In this document: positions 35,555 through 45,166 of the stretch, piece after piece
Layout: every line of letters starts with the position of its first letter
Numbering within the stretch: position 1 is the stretch's first letter
Source: Oceanospirillum sp048265165
Lineage (GTDB): Bacteria > Pseudomonadota > Gammaproteobacteria > Pseudomonadales > Halomonadaceae
Reading direction: 5' to 3'
Length of the DNA: 64,000 nucleotides
Assembly (NCBI RefSeq): GCF_048265165.1
Contig: NZ_JBLXCD010000003.1
Location: 372,001-436,000 of the forward strand
Notes under the pieces: generated by a model
What the model was told of the DNA's origin: nothing
Seen by the model: only the letters and a program-made list of their open reading frames with translations
Databases searched by the model: none
Position numbers and translations under genes: made by a program

Positions 35555-36142
35555 ATGAAACTTAAACTGGCTTCTCTGGCTATTGCCGGTGCTGTTGTAA
35601 CTGCTGGCTGTGCGCCAATGAATCAGCATGCTATGAACAACCAAAACAACAATGACTATGTTGTTTACCAACAGGTTGAACATACCTACAGCCCGAAAGT
35701 AGAGCCTATTATTGTTCGTGTAACGGGTTATGGGGCTTATAAAGAAAACCCTCGCCTGTCTCAGGGGCAGAATCAGCTGATGGCAATGCGGGCATCTAAA
35801 CTCGATGCTTATCGTGCAATTGCTGAGCGTGTATACGGTACTCGCGTAAGTGGTGGTTCTAACGTAGAAGCTATGGTTCTTCGTGATGACCGTTTCCGCA
35901 CCTATGTGGACAGCGTCATTCGTGGTGCCAAAGTGGTATCTACATATGAGCTGGCCCACAATAACTACGAGACCACGATGGAGCTGGTTCTAGAGCCTAC
36001 GTTCTATGACTGCATGGGTTCAACCGATGCCCTTCAGTCACCAAGCTGCACAGCCCCCACCGTTCACGGCGAATCACCGGAGACTCGTGCCATTGCCCGA
36101 CCTCTGGTTAAAGTTCAGCCAGGACAGTATTATCTGAACTAA
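35555..36142 (+). CDS. flgP: FlgP-like LPP20-family lipoprotein
   Basis: Outer-membrane lipoprotein related to FlgP, which forms a basal disk or ring around polar flagellar motors in Vibrio and Campylobacter. The 195-residue product has signal and lipobox MKLKLASLAIAGAVVTAGC, then VRVTGYGAYKENPRLSQGQNQLMAMRASKLDAYRAIAERVYGTRV, the core LPP20 segment. The start uses AGGAG; in-frame GTG and ATG codons three codons upstream are too close to it. It lies directly before flgT. Confidence 0.88.
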   Translation: MKLKLASLAIAGAVVTAGCAPMNQHAMNNQNNNDYVVYQQVEHTYSPKVEPIIVRVTGYGAYKENPRLSQGQNQLMAMRASKLDAYRAIAERVYGTRVSGGSNVEAMVLRDDRFRTYVDSVIRGAKVVSTYELAHNNYETTMELVLEPTFYDCMGSTDALQSPSCTAPTVHGESPETRAIARPLVKVQPGQYYLN

Positions 36143-36204
36143 TTCACTGACAGTGATTATCTATGTCAGTTGCCATTAACAGATAAAATGAAAGGAGTGG
36201 TCGG

Positions 36205-37437
36205 TTGTTAAACACCATATTCCGTCACAAGGTGTTGTGGATTTTGTGTCTACTGATTGTTGGACTTCAAATACCACAATCAGAAGCCAAATGGCTAGAA
36301 GCAACCGGCCAGGCCAGGATCATGCATCAGGACCTGGTCAGCGCCCGTCGCACCGCAATTAGAGATGCGATTCAGCAGCTCAGCCTTCGCGGCGGCGCTG
36401 ACGTTAGCAGCTTTCAGCAAATGACAGACGGAGCCATTACCGCTGATAATCTGCGGGTGAGTTCTAACGGCACTGTTCAGGATATCAACATTCTGGATGA
36501 AGTGGTGCAGGGTAATGTACTTACCCTGACCATTGAGGCCGATGTATTGGTTGACGCTCAGTCTTGTGGACATGAATCCAGTAATGCTTACCTGAGAAGT
36601 GCTGCTGTTGCTTCTTTTTATCTGGAAGATCCTCAGTCGGCATCTTTTGGAGGATTCTATGATATCAGCCAAAAACTTCCTGCAGATCTCTCCCAGCGCT
36701 TAAATAACTTTGAGCATGTTAAAGCTCTGGATGCTTCAGGTTTTCAGGTTTATACATCACCAAAAACTATTCCTACTTCCGTTACGACGACAGGTACGCT
36801 TACGACTGCAATTACGGCATCCAATCAGTTTGGCGTGCAATACGTGATAAGTGGTGTTATTCGTGATATCTCCATGGCTCGTCCGGACCTCCTGCGTACT
36901 AAGTCTTATTTTAGTCAGGTCAAAGATAAGATGGAGCATGGTGACAACCGCTTTGAACGCCGTTTCCAGATGGATATTTATGTCCATGATGGTTTTAGTG
37001 GCGCCATGGTCTACAGTCGTCGCTATGAAACTCTTGGTAACTGGAACGTACCTCTTGAAGAGAAACCTGGCTTCGGCTCTGTTGCTTTTTGGAAAAGTGA
37101 TTACGGCCAAAAAGTCAGTGATGTTTTTGATCGTGTGGTTGACGATTTAAATTCATCCCTGAGTTGTCAGCCATTCATGGCGAAAGTCACCCGTACTGAA
37201 GGTAAGAAAATTTATATTGATGCGGGAGCCGGTGACGGTTTACGCCCGGGTGATACCTTGAATCTCTACCGCCTGAGCACCTTCTACGATGCGAATCAAA
37301 ATGCTTATACCGAGTTAGAGAATACTAAGATTGTCGTTACTCTGAAAAAGGTACAACCTTTCTTTTCACGGGGTGTTATCAGTACAGAAACAGATAAACT
37401 GGGTATTCAACAGGGCGATATTGTTATCGCTTGGTAA
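36205..37437 (+). CDS. flgT: Flagellar assembly protein FlgT
   Basis: Periplasmic H-ring protein of sodium/polar-type flagella; it stabilises the basal body and stator attachment. The 410-residue product starts with TTG behind AAAGGAG and has a signal peptide ending QSEA. It then has KWLEATGQARIMHQDLVSARRTAIRDAIQQLSLRGGADV, the FlgT N-terminal domain, a middle domain, and a C-terminal part with IYIDAGAGDGLRPGDTLNLYR. It belongs to the FliA-driven unit and is followed by a terminator. Confidence 0.9.
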   Translation: MLNTIFRHKVLWILCLLIVGLQIPQSEAKWLEATGQARIMHQDLVSARRTAIRDAIQQLSLRGGADVSSFQQMTDGAITADNLRVSSNGTVQDINILDEVVQGNVLTLTIEADVLVDAQSCGHESSNAYLRSAAVASFYLEDPQSASFGGFYDISQKLPADLSQRLNNFEHVKALDASGFQVYTSPKTIPTSVTTTGTLTTAITASNQFGVQYVISGVIRDISMARPDLLRTKSYFSQVKDKMEHGDNRFERRFQMDIYVHDGFSGAMVYSRRYETLGNWNVPLEEKPGFGSVAFWKSDYGQKVSDVFDRVVDDLNSSLSCQPFMAKVTRTEGKKIYIDAGAGDGLRPGDTLNLYRLSTFYDANQNAYTELENTKIVVTLKKVQPFFSRGVISTETDKLGIQQGDIVIAW

Positions 37438-37478
37438 GGCAGAAGCAGAAAAAAGTCTCTTCAGCTGATTAACAAAGA

Positions 37479-37503
37479 AGGAGCCAATAGGCTCCTTTTT
37501 TGT
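37479..37503 (+). terminator. Terminator after flgT
   Basis: The stem AAGGAGCC / GGCTCCTT with an AATA loop is followed by T6, about 40 bases after the flgT stop. Confidence 0.9.
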
Positions 37504-37525
37504 TTCTGTGTGACCGGTTTATTAG

Positions 37526-37843
37526 TTAGTGGCAGTACTCAGGGCATACCGTTTTCCAAAGCTCATACCCTCCCTGCAGGCTATAGGCGTCGTTAAAGCC
37601 TTGCTCCGCCAGAAACTGGGCCGCTGACTGACTGCTGTTACCATGGTAGCAGCAAACAATGACCGGCCTGGATTTATCTGTCTGCTCAATAAACAACTGA
37701 ACATTATCATTGTTTAATAATAAGGAGCCTTTAATCGACCCTGCAGCAAAACTGCCCGGGTCTCGGATATCAACAACAGCGATCTCTTCACCGGCTTCAA
37801 TTTTTGCTTTAAGTTCTTCCGGATTCATAAACTGAAAATTCAT
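37526..37843 (-). CDS. glpE: GlpE-type thiosulfate sulfurtransferase (rhodanese)
   Basis: Single-domain rhodanese of 105 residues with the active-site loop VCCYHGNSSQSAAQFL (Cys then YHGNSS) and IAVVDIRDPGSFAAG, matching GlpE. I chose the start MNFQFMNPEEL, with an AGAAGGTAG ribosome site, over an in-frame TTG/ATG eight codons earlier. It is the last gene of the lptD...apaH-glpE series, as in Pseudomonas. Confidence 0.9.
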   Translation of the reverse strand: MNFQFMNPEELKAKIEAGEEIAVVDIRDPGSFAAGSIKGSLLLNNDNVQLFIEQTDKSRPVIVCCYHGNSSQSAAQFLAEQGFNDAYSLQGGYELWKTVCPEYCH

Positions 37844-37916
37844 AAAACTACCTTCTGTCAGAGTCACTGGATGTCAGTCGTCCCTCTGACAAAACCAGCC
37901 AAATATTTAAAAACGG

Positions 37917-38738
37917 CTACTGATATATTGGTTTCTGTAAACTGTTAACTGAGGTCCGCTCACCACTTTCCAGATGGAGTGCTGTCAGCGTTCCACCCCA
38001 TACACAGCCTGTATCCAAACCATAGATACCGTCAGCATCAACATCGCCCTCAAGTGCAGCCCAGTGGCCAAAGATTATTTTTTCTTTGACCTGACGCGGG
38101 TAGCTAAACCATGGCGCATACCCTTTCGGGCATTGATCCAAGCCTTCTTTACTCTCAAAATCGAGTTTGCCTTTCGCAGTACAAAAGCGCATACGGGTAA
38201 AGTAGTTAGTAATCACTCGCAATCGATCAAAACCACTAAGGCTATCCGACCACTTAGAGGGTTTGTTGCCGTACATATTCTCAAAGTAGTTTTTATAGGC
38301 ATCGCCCTGCAAGGCAGACTCAACCTCACCGGCATAGCAAAGAGTCTGTTGCAAATCCCAAATAGGTGGAACCCCAGCATGACTCATCACAAAACCGAGT
38401 TTTTGATCATAGTGGAATAAGGGCTGATGACGCAGCCAGCCCAGCAGTCGCTCACGATCCGGGGCATCCAAAATCTTTTGCAGGGTATCGGAACGCTTAA
38501 GGCGCGCTCCAGAATACGCAACAGCAAGTAAATGCAGATCATGATTACCTAGTACGCAACGTACTCTATCCCCCATCCCAGAAGCAAAACGAAGTACTTC
38601 CAAAGATTCAGGGCCACGATTAACCAGATCACCAGCCAACCAGAGCTGATCTTTTTGCGGATTAAAACTTACTGCCTCCAGCAGTTGTACCAGTTCACTA
38701 AAACAACCCTGAAGATCACCAACGGCGTACGTAGCCAT
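37917..38738 (-). CDS. apaH: Diadenosine tetraphosphatase ApaH
   Basis: Symmetrical Ap4A hydrolase. The 273-residue product has metallophosphoesterase motifs AVGDLQGCFSEL, WLAGDLVNRGPESLEV, LGNHDLHLLA and VMSHAGVPPIWDL, and FGHWAALEG. It is next to apaG in the lptD-surA-pdxA-rsmA-apaG-apaH operon. ApaH also removes Np4 caps from RNA in E. coli; whether it does so here is not visible. Confidence 0.97.
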   Translation of the reverse strand: MATYAVGDLQGCFSELVQLLEAVSFNPQKDQLWLAGDLVNRGPESLEVLRFASGMGDRVRCVLGNHDLHLLAVAYSGARLKRSDTLQKILDAPDRERLLGWLRHQPLFHYDQKLGFVMSHAGVPPIWDLQQTLCYAGEVESALQGDAYKNYFENMYGNKPSKWSDSLSGFDRLRVITNYFTRMRFCTAKGKLDFESKEGLDQCPKGYAPWFSYPRQVKEKIIFGHWAALEGDVDADGIYGLDTGCVWGGTLTALHLESGERTSVNSLQKPIYQ

Positions 38739-38793
38739 AACAATTTTTACCTAGAAATAAACCTGTTCAGGGTCTTTGCACCGATATTAACCC

Positions 38794-39201
38794 TCAATGC
38801 AAAATATCCTCTTTTGCAAGACGAAAAGCCGGAATATCAACCTGTAACGGACAGTCAAACTCGATATCCTGCAACTCATAATGTCCTTGCATAAACCCAA
38901 GAGGCGTCGGAAAAATGGCACCTGAAGTGTAGCTGTAAGATTCACCGGGAGCGATCACCGGCTGCTGACCGACAACACCTTTCCCTTTCACTTCGTTGGC
39001 CTTGCCATTACCGTCAGTAACCACCCAGAAGCGGCTCTTAAGCTTCACACTGGTTCGGTTATTATTCGTTATTGTTACCCTATAGCTGAAAACATACTGA
39101 TCACGCTCTTCAGTGGTGCCATGTTTAATAAACTTGGGTTCCACTTTCAGTTCAATCAGATCTGCTACTGCAGGCTTATCCGGATCATTTATTTCAGTCA
39201 T
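38794..39201 (-). CDS. apaG: ApaG protein
   Basis: Small fibronectin-III-like beta-sandwich protein of unclear role. The 135-residue product has VFSYRVTITNNNRTSVKLKSRFWVVTDGNGK, VVGQQPVIAPGESYSYTSG and GFMQGHYEL, typical of ApaG. The start MTEINDPDK lies inside the end of rsmA, overlapping its stop, so it is probably translationally coupled. Confidence 0.94.
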   Translation of the reverse strand: MTEINDPDKPAVADLIELKVEPKFIKHGTTEERDQYVFSYRVTITNNNRTSVKLKSRFWVVTDGNGKANEVKGKGVVGQQPVIAPGESYSYTSGAIFPTPLGFMQGHYELQDIEFDCPLQVDIPAFRLAKEDILH

Positions 39202-40006
39202 GCTTACCCAACCTGTCCGCCAAACAATCACTTAACGCAACGACTTCCTGAAGGCTAAGAGTTTCAGGTCGTCGCTGAGGATCAATCCCAAGAGCTTCAA
39301 TCTCAGAAACTTCTACCAGACCTTTCAGGTTGTTGCGCAGCGTTTTGCGGCGTTGAGCAAACGCAGTTCTTACGAGATTATCAAGACATTCTGCTGACTT
39401 TGCCGGATAAGGCAGCTCTTTATGAGGTGTCAAACGCACAATAGCGGAATCAACCTTAGGCATGGGGTCGAAGGCTTCCGGCGGCACAATAAACAAGGCC
39501 TCAACATCACAAAGGTACTGCGCCATAATGCCTAAACGCCCCCAGTCGTTCGTGGCAGGAGTAGCGGCCAAACGTTCAACCACCTCTTTTTGCAGCATAA
39601 AATGCATATCCTGAATATTCTGGCGCTGCTCTAACAGGTGAAAAATAAGGGGGGTCGAAATATTGTAAGGTAGATTACCGGCAACCCTAAGAGGCTGACC
39701 ATCATCAATCAGTTCGGCGAAATCAAACTTCAACGCATCCGCCTGGTGGATATTAAAGCCGGGGGCATTAAAAAATTTCACCTTAAGTCCCGGAATTAAG
39801 TCACGGTCTAATTCGATGACATCAAGGCGCTCTGCCGATTCTAAAATAATCTCGGTCAGCGCCCCCATACCGGGGCCAATTTCAACCAAGTGCTGGCCTT
39901 TCTGCGGGGCGATACTGCGCACAATACGTCGAATAATACCTTCATCCTGAAGAAAGTTTTGTCCGAAGCGCTTACGGGCGCGGTGTTGCTGAGGCTTCTT
40001 AGCCAT
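39194..40006 (-). CDS. rsmA: 16S rRNA dimethyladenosine transferase RsmA (KsgA)
   Basis: Dimethylates A1518 and A1519 of 16S rRNA during late 30S assembly. The 270-residue product begins with RARKRFGQNFLQDEGII and has the SAM motif LVEIGPGMGALTEIIL and NLPYNISTPLIFHLL, the NLPY catalytic motif. It is preceded by a GAGAGGAA site. Operon order lptD-surA-pdxA-rsmA-apaG-apaH is conserved. Confidence 0.98.
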   Translation of the reverse strand: MAKKPQQHRARKRFGQNFLQDEGIIRRIVRSIAPQKGQHLVEIGPGMGALTEIILESAERLDVIELDRDLIPGLKVKFFNAPGFNIHQADALKFDFAELIDDGQPLRVAGNLPYNISTPLIFHLLEQRQNIQDMHFMLQKEVVERLAATPATNDWGRLGIMAQYLCDVEALFIVPPEAFDPMPKVDSAIVRLTPHKELPYPAKSAECLDNLVRTAFAQRRKTLRNNLKGLVEVSEIEALGIDPQRRPETLSLQEVVALSDCLADRLGKHD

Positions 40007-40030
40007 TAATTCCTCTCAGTTCTTCAGGTG

Positions 40031-41059
40031 TTATCGAGTTCTAGCATTTGCCATTAAGGCAGCATAACCTAATGCCGTCCATAGGCTACCTTCATGGGCA
40101 TCGCCTGTGCCAGCAAGATCTAAAGCGGTGCCATGATCCACCGAAGTACGCACAATCGGCATGCCCAGCGTAATATTCGCTGCCCGACCAAAGCCAGCAT
40201 GTTTTAAAACCGGTAAACCTTGATCGTGATACATCGCCAAGACTGCATCGGCATTTTTTAAATGGTGCTGCGCAAATAGCGTATCAGCGGGTAAAGGGCC
40301 TATTAGCGGGATTCCCTCTTGGGCTAAAGCCTTTAATGTTGGGATGATCACATCAAGCTCTTCCCGACCTAAATGCCCATCTTCACCGGCATGAGGGTTT
40401 AATCCGCAGACTAAGATTTTAGGCTGACGCAAACCAAAATCACGCTCTAATGCACGGTATAACACTCGGCTGACTCGGGTAATACGCTCAGGGGTAATCG
40501 CATCAGCCACCTCTTTTAATGGTAAGTGGGTTGTCACCAAGGCAACTCTCAGACCTTCTGTCGCCAACATCATAACCACTTGTTCTGTCTGTGTTCGTGC
40601 TTGCAAGAATTCGGTATGACCGGTGAAGGAAACCCCTGACTCATTGATAACGCCTTTATGAACCGGAGCCGTTACCATTCCTTGCCACTGGCCAGACAAA
40701 CAGCCATCTGTGGCCATCTCTAAGGTCTTTAATACATAGGCTGCATTAGCTGCATTTAACTGTCCTGCTATTTCAGGCTCTGCCAAAGCCACAGGAATAA
40801 CCGCTAGCTGACCTGACTGCATAACAGGCAAGGGTTCATTTGGCAAAACCTGTGTTAGTGCTATCTTCAGGCCAAGCTGTTCCGCTCGCCGTTGCAGTAA
40901 ATCTGGGTCTGCAATAACCCCTAAGCGAAGTTCGCTGCAATCAACCTGGCTCCATGCTAAATACTCTTTAGCATGGCCCCAGTCCGCTGCAACTTTTAAA
41001 ATAACATCCGGACCAATGCCCGATGGTTCACCTGCAGTAACAACCAGCGATTGACTCAA
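40031..41059 (-). CDS. pdxA: 4-hydroxythreonine-4-phosphate dehydrogenase
   Basis: Oxidises 4-phosphohydroxy-threonine in the DXP-dependent vitamin B6 pathway. The 342-residue product has VVTAGEPSGIGPDVIL, the metal-binding histidines in VSFTGHTEFL and YHDQGLPVLKHAGFGRAAN, and TSVDHGTALDLAGTG, all PdxA motifs. The start is TTG behind AGAGG. Between surA and rsmA as usual. Confidence 0.96.
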   Translation of the reverse strand: MSQSLVVTAGEPSGIGPDVILKVAADWGHAKEYLAWSQVDCSELRLGVIADPDLLQRRAEQLGLKIALTQVLPNEPLPVMQSGQLAVIPVALAEPEIAGQLNAANAAYVLKTLEMATDGCLSGQWQGMVTAPVHKGVINESGVSFTGHTEFLQARTQTEQVVMMLATEGLRVALVTTHLPLKEVADAITPERITRVSRVLYRALERDFGLRQPKILVCGLNPHAGEDGHLGREELDVIIPTLKALAQEGIPLIGPLPADTLFAQHHLKNADAVLAMYHDQGLPVLKHAGFGRAANITLGMPIVRTSVDHGTALDLAGTGDAHEGSLWTALGYAALMANARTR

Positions 41060-41090
41060 ACCCAGAACCTCTTTCTGAATAAAGCTCTAT

Positions 41091-42371
41091 CTAGCGAATC
41101 TCGATATAAGCAGCAGCTTTCTGCTCCCGCAGCCAGTTATCCAGCTCAGTATCGAACTTACGTTTGAACAGCTGCTGACGCGCCTGATCACGAGCAACCT
41201 GGTCGCCAATATCCTGGCTACGACGCCCTTCAACCCGAAGAATATGCCAGCCAAACTGCGAACGAAAAGCCGGACTGATGCCGTTCACCGATGTATTGCT
41301 GATAGCCGCTTCAAACTGAGGAACGTACTTACCAGGCTTAGCCCAACCCAGATTACCTCCTTCTCCTGCTGAGGCTTTATCATCGGAGTAAGTTAGCGCC
41401 AGCTCAGCAAAATCCTCTCCATTTTGGATACGCTGACGCAATTTATTGATCAGTACGCGGGCCTGAGCCTCGGTTCTCAGTGCTGTCGGCTTAATCAGTA
41501 TATGGCGTGCCAGAGTTTCCGTTACCAGCTTTGTTGGTCCACCACGCTTCTCCAGTAAACGGATAATGTGGAAACCAGATGGACTCCGTAGCGGGACGGA
41601 GGTTTCATTAATACCCATAGCCGGTACCTGATCAGCTAAAATCACAGGTAACTCACTACCTCGTCGCCAGTCCATCTCCCCACCCTGCAGCGCATATTCA
41701 TCATCAGAGAGGCGTATCGCCAGCTGGCTGAAATCAGCACCCTTTATCAGCTGCTGATAAATATCCTGAGCTTTCTCATCAGCATCAGCCACCTGTTGTG
41801 GTGTCGCTTTTTCAGGAATAGCCACTGTAATCTGCTGCAGACGGTAGTCAGTATTGCTAAGCTCTGTTTTCTCCTGAGCCAGAAAATTATCCACTTCCTG
41901 ATCGGATATACGAATTCGTTCACCCACACGGCGTTGACGCAGTTGGCTTATCAGAAGCTCACGGCTTATCTGCTCCTGAACGCTACTAAATGGAACCCCC
42001 TGTCGCTCCAGCACCTGACGAAACTGCTGCAAAGTCATCTTATTTTGCCGGGCAACATTCGTCAGTGCATTGTTCAGCTCCACATCAGACACCCGCATAC
42101 CGGATTCTTCTGCCTGCTGGGTCTGAATGGTATCCAAAATCAAGCGGTCTAATACCTGTCTGCGCAGCGTATCCCGTGATGGTGGTGCAATATTTCTCTG
42201 GCGCAAATTCTGATAAACAGAATCAAGCTTAGCTTCCAGCTCGGACTGCATCAGAGCCTCCTGATTGACAACAGCAACCACCTGATCCAAAGACTCTCGA
42301 CTGGCCTGAGCAGGCAAGATCATACTTACACTGCAGATAGCGCCTATAAAAAATGCAATAAACTGTTTCAT
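41091..42371 (-). CDS. surA: Periplasmic chaperone and peptidyl-prolyl isomerase SurA
   Basis: Chaperone for outer-membrane proteins on the way to the BAM complex. The 426-residue product has a signal peptide (MKQFIAFFIGAICSVSMILP, cleaved after PAQA), a chaperone N-terminal domain (VVNQEALMQSELEAKL), and two parvulin domains (about 170-270 and 285-385). DFAELALTYSDDKASAGEGGNLGW lies in the second domain. The ATG after GAGA is preferred to an in-frame GTG seven codons earlier that overlaps lptD. Confidence 0.96.
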   Translation of the reverse strand: MKQFIAFFIGAICSVSMILPAQASRESLDQVVAVVNQEALMQSELEAKLDSVYQNLRQRNIAPPSRDTLRRQVLDRLILDTIQTQQAEESGMRVSDVELNNALTNVARQNKMTLQQFRQVLERQGVPFSSVQEQISRELLISQLRQRRVGERIRISDQEVDNFLAQEKTELSNTDYRLQQITVAIPEKATPQQVADADEKAQDIYQQLIKGADFSQLAIRLSDDEYALQGGEMDWRRGSELPVILADQVPAMGINETSVPLRSPSGFHIIRLLEKRGGPTKLVTETLARHILIKPTALRTEAQARVLINKLRQRIQNGEDFAELALTYSDDKASAGEGGNLGWAKPGKYVPQFEAAISNTSVNGISPAFRSQFGWHILRVEGRRSQDIGDQVARDQARQQLFKRKFDTELDNWLREQKAAAYIEIR

Positions 42372-42391
42372 AAAATTCTCAATTGATATCA

Positions 42392-44788
42392 CTAATAACC
42401 GGCACGAAAACCTGGAATAAACCCGGCAGCCCGCTTATAAGGCTCACCCTGACCAATACCACCAAAACCTTTCAGTAACAGCTCAATACGCACGCTATTA
42501 TCAAAGGCCCCAGGGTCATCATAGTCATCACCTTTATAGTATTGGTGCCGAGCCAAGCGGACGGACCAACAACAACTCTCATACTCAACCCCGGCAATAC
42601 GCTCCAGGTGTCGCCCTTGCTCAATATCCCTTCGAATAACGCCAAATGCTCTCCAGTTTGTGCTTAATGGCGCAATCAAACCGAGGTCTGCTGTTTCTTC
42701 ATAAGACTCTCCACTACCTTCGGCACAGCTAAAATTCAGGCTGCAATCTGTATAGCTTTTAGTATGCCGTAATAGAAAAGACACTCCGGATGGGTGATTC
42801 CCTACAATCTTACTCTCTCTTTTTTCCAGAAAAAATAATGTGTTATCCGTATTCCATTGTGTGGAAACATCTAATGTCAGCCAGTCTAAAGGATAATAAC
42901 TGACTGCAGCAACCAAAGGAGAGACCAGGCGGGTGTGCTGATAGTCAAGCTCAGACTGAGGGTCAGCCGAGAGAGTAACAGTACGCTCCTGAGCATAAAA
43001 AGCCTGCCCCAGAGAAAGATTTAGAACTTCGCGACCAGAAGTATCGTCGATAAATCGCGACGTAATACCCAGAGCGAGTTTTTGCAGATCTCCCTGCCGG
43101 TCAATCCCTGAGAAACGAGTGTCACGAAATAACTGGTTACGATCAAAATCATATTCAGAGGTATCAAAAAGAGGGATATCATGCTGATCCTCAGTCGGTG
43201 CGTAAACCAGTTTTACCCTAGGTTCTAAGGTTTGAATATACCCCTTACCGAAGGCGTCCATATCACGTTCAAAAAGAAGGCCGGAATCCAAAGCAAAGGT
43301 CGTGGTAAACCGTTGCTGACGATCACTGATATCATCGGGCTGACCTTCCAGAGCGTATTGGCTGTACCCTCCCCGAAGGTCCAGTTGGCTATAACCCCAA
43401 AGCGCATCTGCACGATAACTCAGATAGGGTTCCAGATGTGTTCGCTGGGCTGTCAGGTCACTCCCCCAGCTAATCTCACCGGTATTCGGGTTAACACTGC
43501 CGGTATAACCACTGCCATCATGAATATCCCTCTCAAACCAAACGGCCTGATTACGACTGCCATAACTTAAAGCAGCATTTCCTGACGCATAGTTTGCCTG
43601 CAACTCGGGTAATTTATAATACTCACGATCAGCGTCAGCAAGATCCGAATCAAGCTCCTGAAACCCCTGCAGCCGGGCAATATAATGCCAGTTTCCCTGC
43701 CGATACTGAGTTTCCGCTAATTGATCCAGCGCCTCGGTGTTAGCATCATCAAAGTTAGCCTCAAACGCATGAAAATAGTCATCATCAGAGGCATGGGCAT
43801 AATCGATACGATAAATCCAATTATCAGCCAGATAGCCTTTCGCTTCGTAGGCAAATAGCTCACGCTTTTTATTCTCATAGAGAGGGTCTGACTCAAGAAA
43901 ATCATACGTGATCATGCCGTAATGGTTTTCAGGTAAAAGGTAACGCCATTCCGTCCCCAAATGAGTCCCACGTTCCTGATACCAGTGTGGCGTTAAGGTC
44001 GCATCATAGTTTGGGGCCAGATTCAGATACAGGGACTGCTTATACTCCTCAACCCCCTCGCCACCAACTGAAAAAGCGGGCATCAGCAGGCCCGTATGTC
44101 GGCGGTCATCGATAGGAAACCTGAGATAGGGCCAATAGAAAACAGGAACATCAGCCAGTTCAAGACGAGCATGACGGGCAGTACCAAACCCGGATTCATG
44201 ATCCAGTTCTATTTCTGAACCTACCAGTTGCCAGCTGTTATCTCCGGGAGTACAGGAGGTGTAGCTCCCATTATCAATAATAACTAAACCCTCATCGGTT
44301 CGATGCATACGCTGAGCAACCCCTCGGGCATTATTCTGAAAAATCAGATACTCAGCCTTTTTAAGGTCGAAGGTTTTAGTATTGTTATTCAGTATTCCTG
44401 ACTGGCCATAGATCAGACCTGAAGACTGGCGAACAACAACGTGACCCGATGCCGATATCTGCGTTCGATCAGCACTAACCGTTGCCTGCTCGGCAGTTAA
44501 AAATCCATTTGCCGTATCAGCTTTAACATCACCTTCCAATATGACTTGGCCATCGGCTTCATAGCTGGCCTTTCTGGCTGTAATCTCATGATTAGGCTGA
44601 GCAATAATATCCGGATGGACGTACAGACCCTGACACATCCCTTTTGTCGATTTTCTTTGCTCAACCGTTAGCTGATGATAAGGCACCCAGTCCAGATAAT
44701 AACCTTGCTGCTCGATGGGCTCAGCCGCCCGCAGCGGCGAAAGGGAGAGACCTATAGCCGATACAAACACACAACCTTTTACTGCCAT
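42392..44788 (-). CDS. lptD: LPS-assembly protein LptD
   Basis: Outer-membrane barrel that inserts lipopolysaccharide together with LptE. I favour the ATG with a GAGGT site, giving MAVKGCVFVSAIGLSLSPLR and a normal signal peptide cleaved near RAAEP. A TTG 27 codons upstream is possible but would bury the signal. The 798-residue product has an OstA-like domain (GDVKADTANGFLTAEQATVSADR) and a barrel with GTARHARLELADVPVFYWPYLRFPIDDRR. The cysteine arrangement resembles E. coli: one near the N-terminus, one in TSCTPG and a CC pair near the end, plus two extra in TDCSLNFSC. Confidence 0.95.
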   Translation of the reverse strand: MAVKGCVFVSAIGLSLSPLRAAEPIEQQGYYLDWVPYHQLTVEQRKSTKGMCQGLYVHPDIIAQPNHEITARKASYEADGQVILEGDVKADTANGFLTAEQATVSADRTQISASGHVVVRQSSGLIYGQSGILNNNTKTFDLKKAEYLIFQNNARGVAQRMHRTDEGLVIIDNGSYTSCTPGDNSWQLVGSEIELDHESGFGTARHARLELADVPVFYWPYLRFPIDDRRHTGLLMPAFSVGGEGVEEYKQSLYLNLAPNYDATLTPHWYQERGTHLGTEWRYLLPENHYGMITYDFLESDPLYENKKRELFAYEAKGYLADNWIYRIDYAHASDDDYFHAFEANFDDANTEALDQLAETQYRQGNWHYIARLQGFQELDSDLADADREYYKLPELQANYASGNAALSYGSRNQAVWFERDIHDGSGYTGSVNPNTGEISWGSDLTAQRTHLEPYLSYRADALWGYSQLDLRGGYSQYALEGQPDDISDRQQRFTTTFALDSGLLFERDMDAFGKGYIQTLEPRVKLVYAPTEDQHDIPLFDTSEYDFDRNQLFRDTRFSGIDRQGDLQKLALGITSRFIDDTSGREVLNLSLGQAFYAQERTVTLSADPQSELDYQHTRLVSPLVAAVSYYPLDWLTLDVSTQWNTDNTLFFLEKRESKIVGNHPSGVSFLLRHTKSYTDCSLNFSCAEGSGESYEETADLGLIAPLSTNWRAFGVIRRDIEQGRHLERIAGVEYESCCWSVRLARHQYYKGDDYDDPGAFDNSVRIELLLKGFGGIGQGEPYKRAAGFIPGFRAGY

Positions 44789-45166
44789 CCGCACCTCAGG
44801 TATCAGAGGCTGCCCAGATAAAAAGGCAGAACGTACGGCAAGATCTGAAGATGAAGCTGACAATTTCAAACAAGATCCTTACTTAGAGTTGGTTTTCCGC
44901 ATAGGCCGTTGGATGAAGCTAAAGGCGAAGTATTATAGCGACTTTAAATAGTCACGGCTTGCGGAGTTTACTTCATTGCCATCGGTAGCCCAACGGGCTC
45001 AGCTAAAAGCCGTTCTTTGCCGACGCCGCCCTTTAATTTTTCTGCCTGGGGCGATTCAGGGAAAATAATCAGAATACTAAGTGTTTACTATTGCTTAATA
45101 GCTAACTCAATTCTATGGGCAGCGGCAAGAGCATTTGACATAATACGATGCCAATAAGGAGACCCC

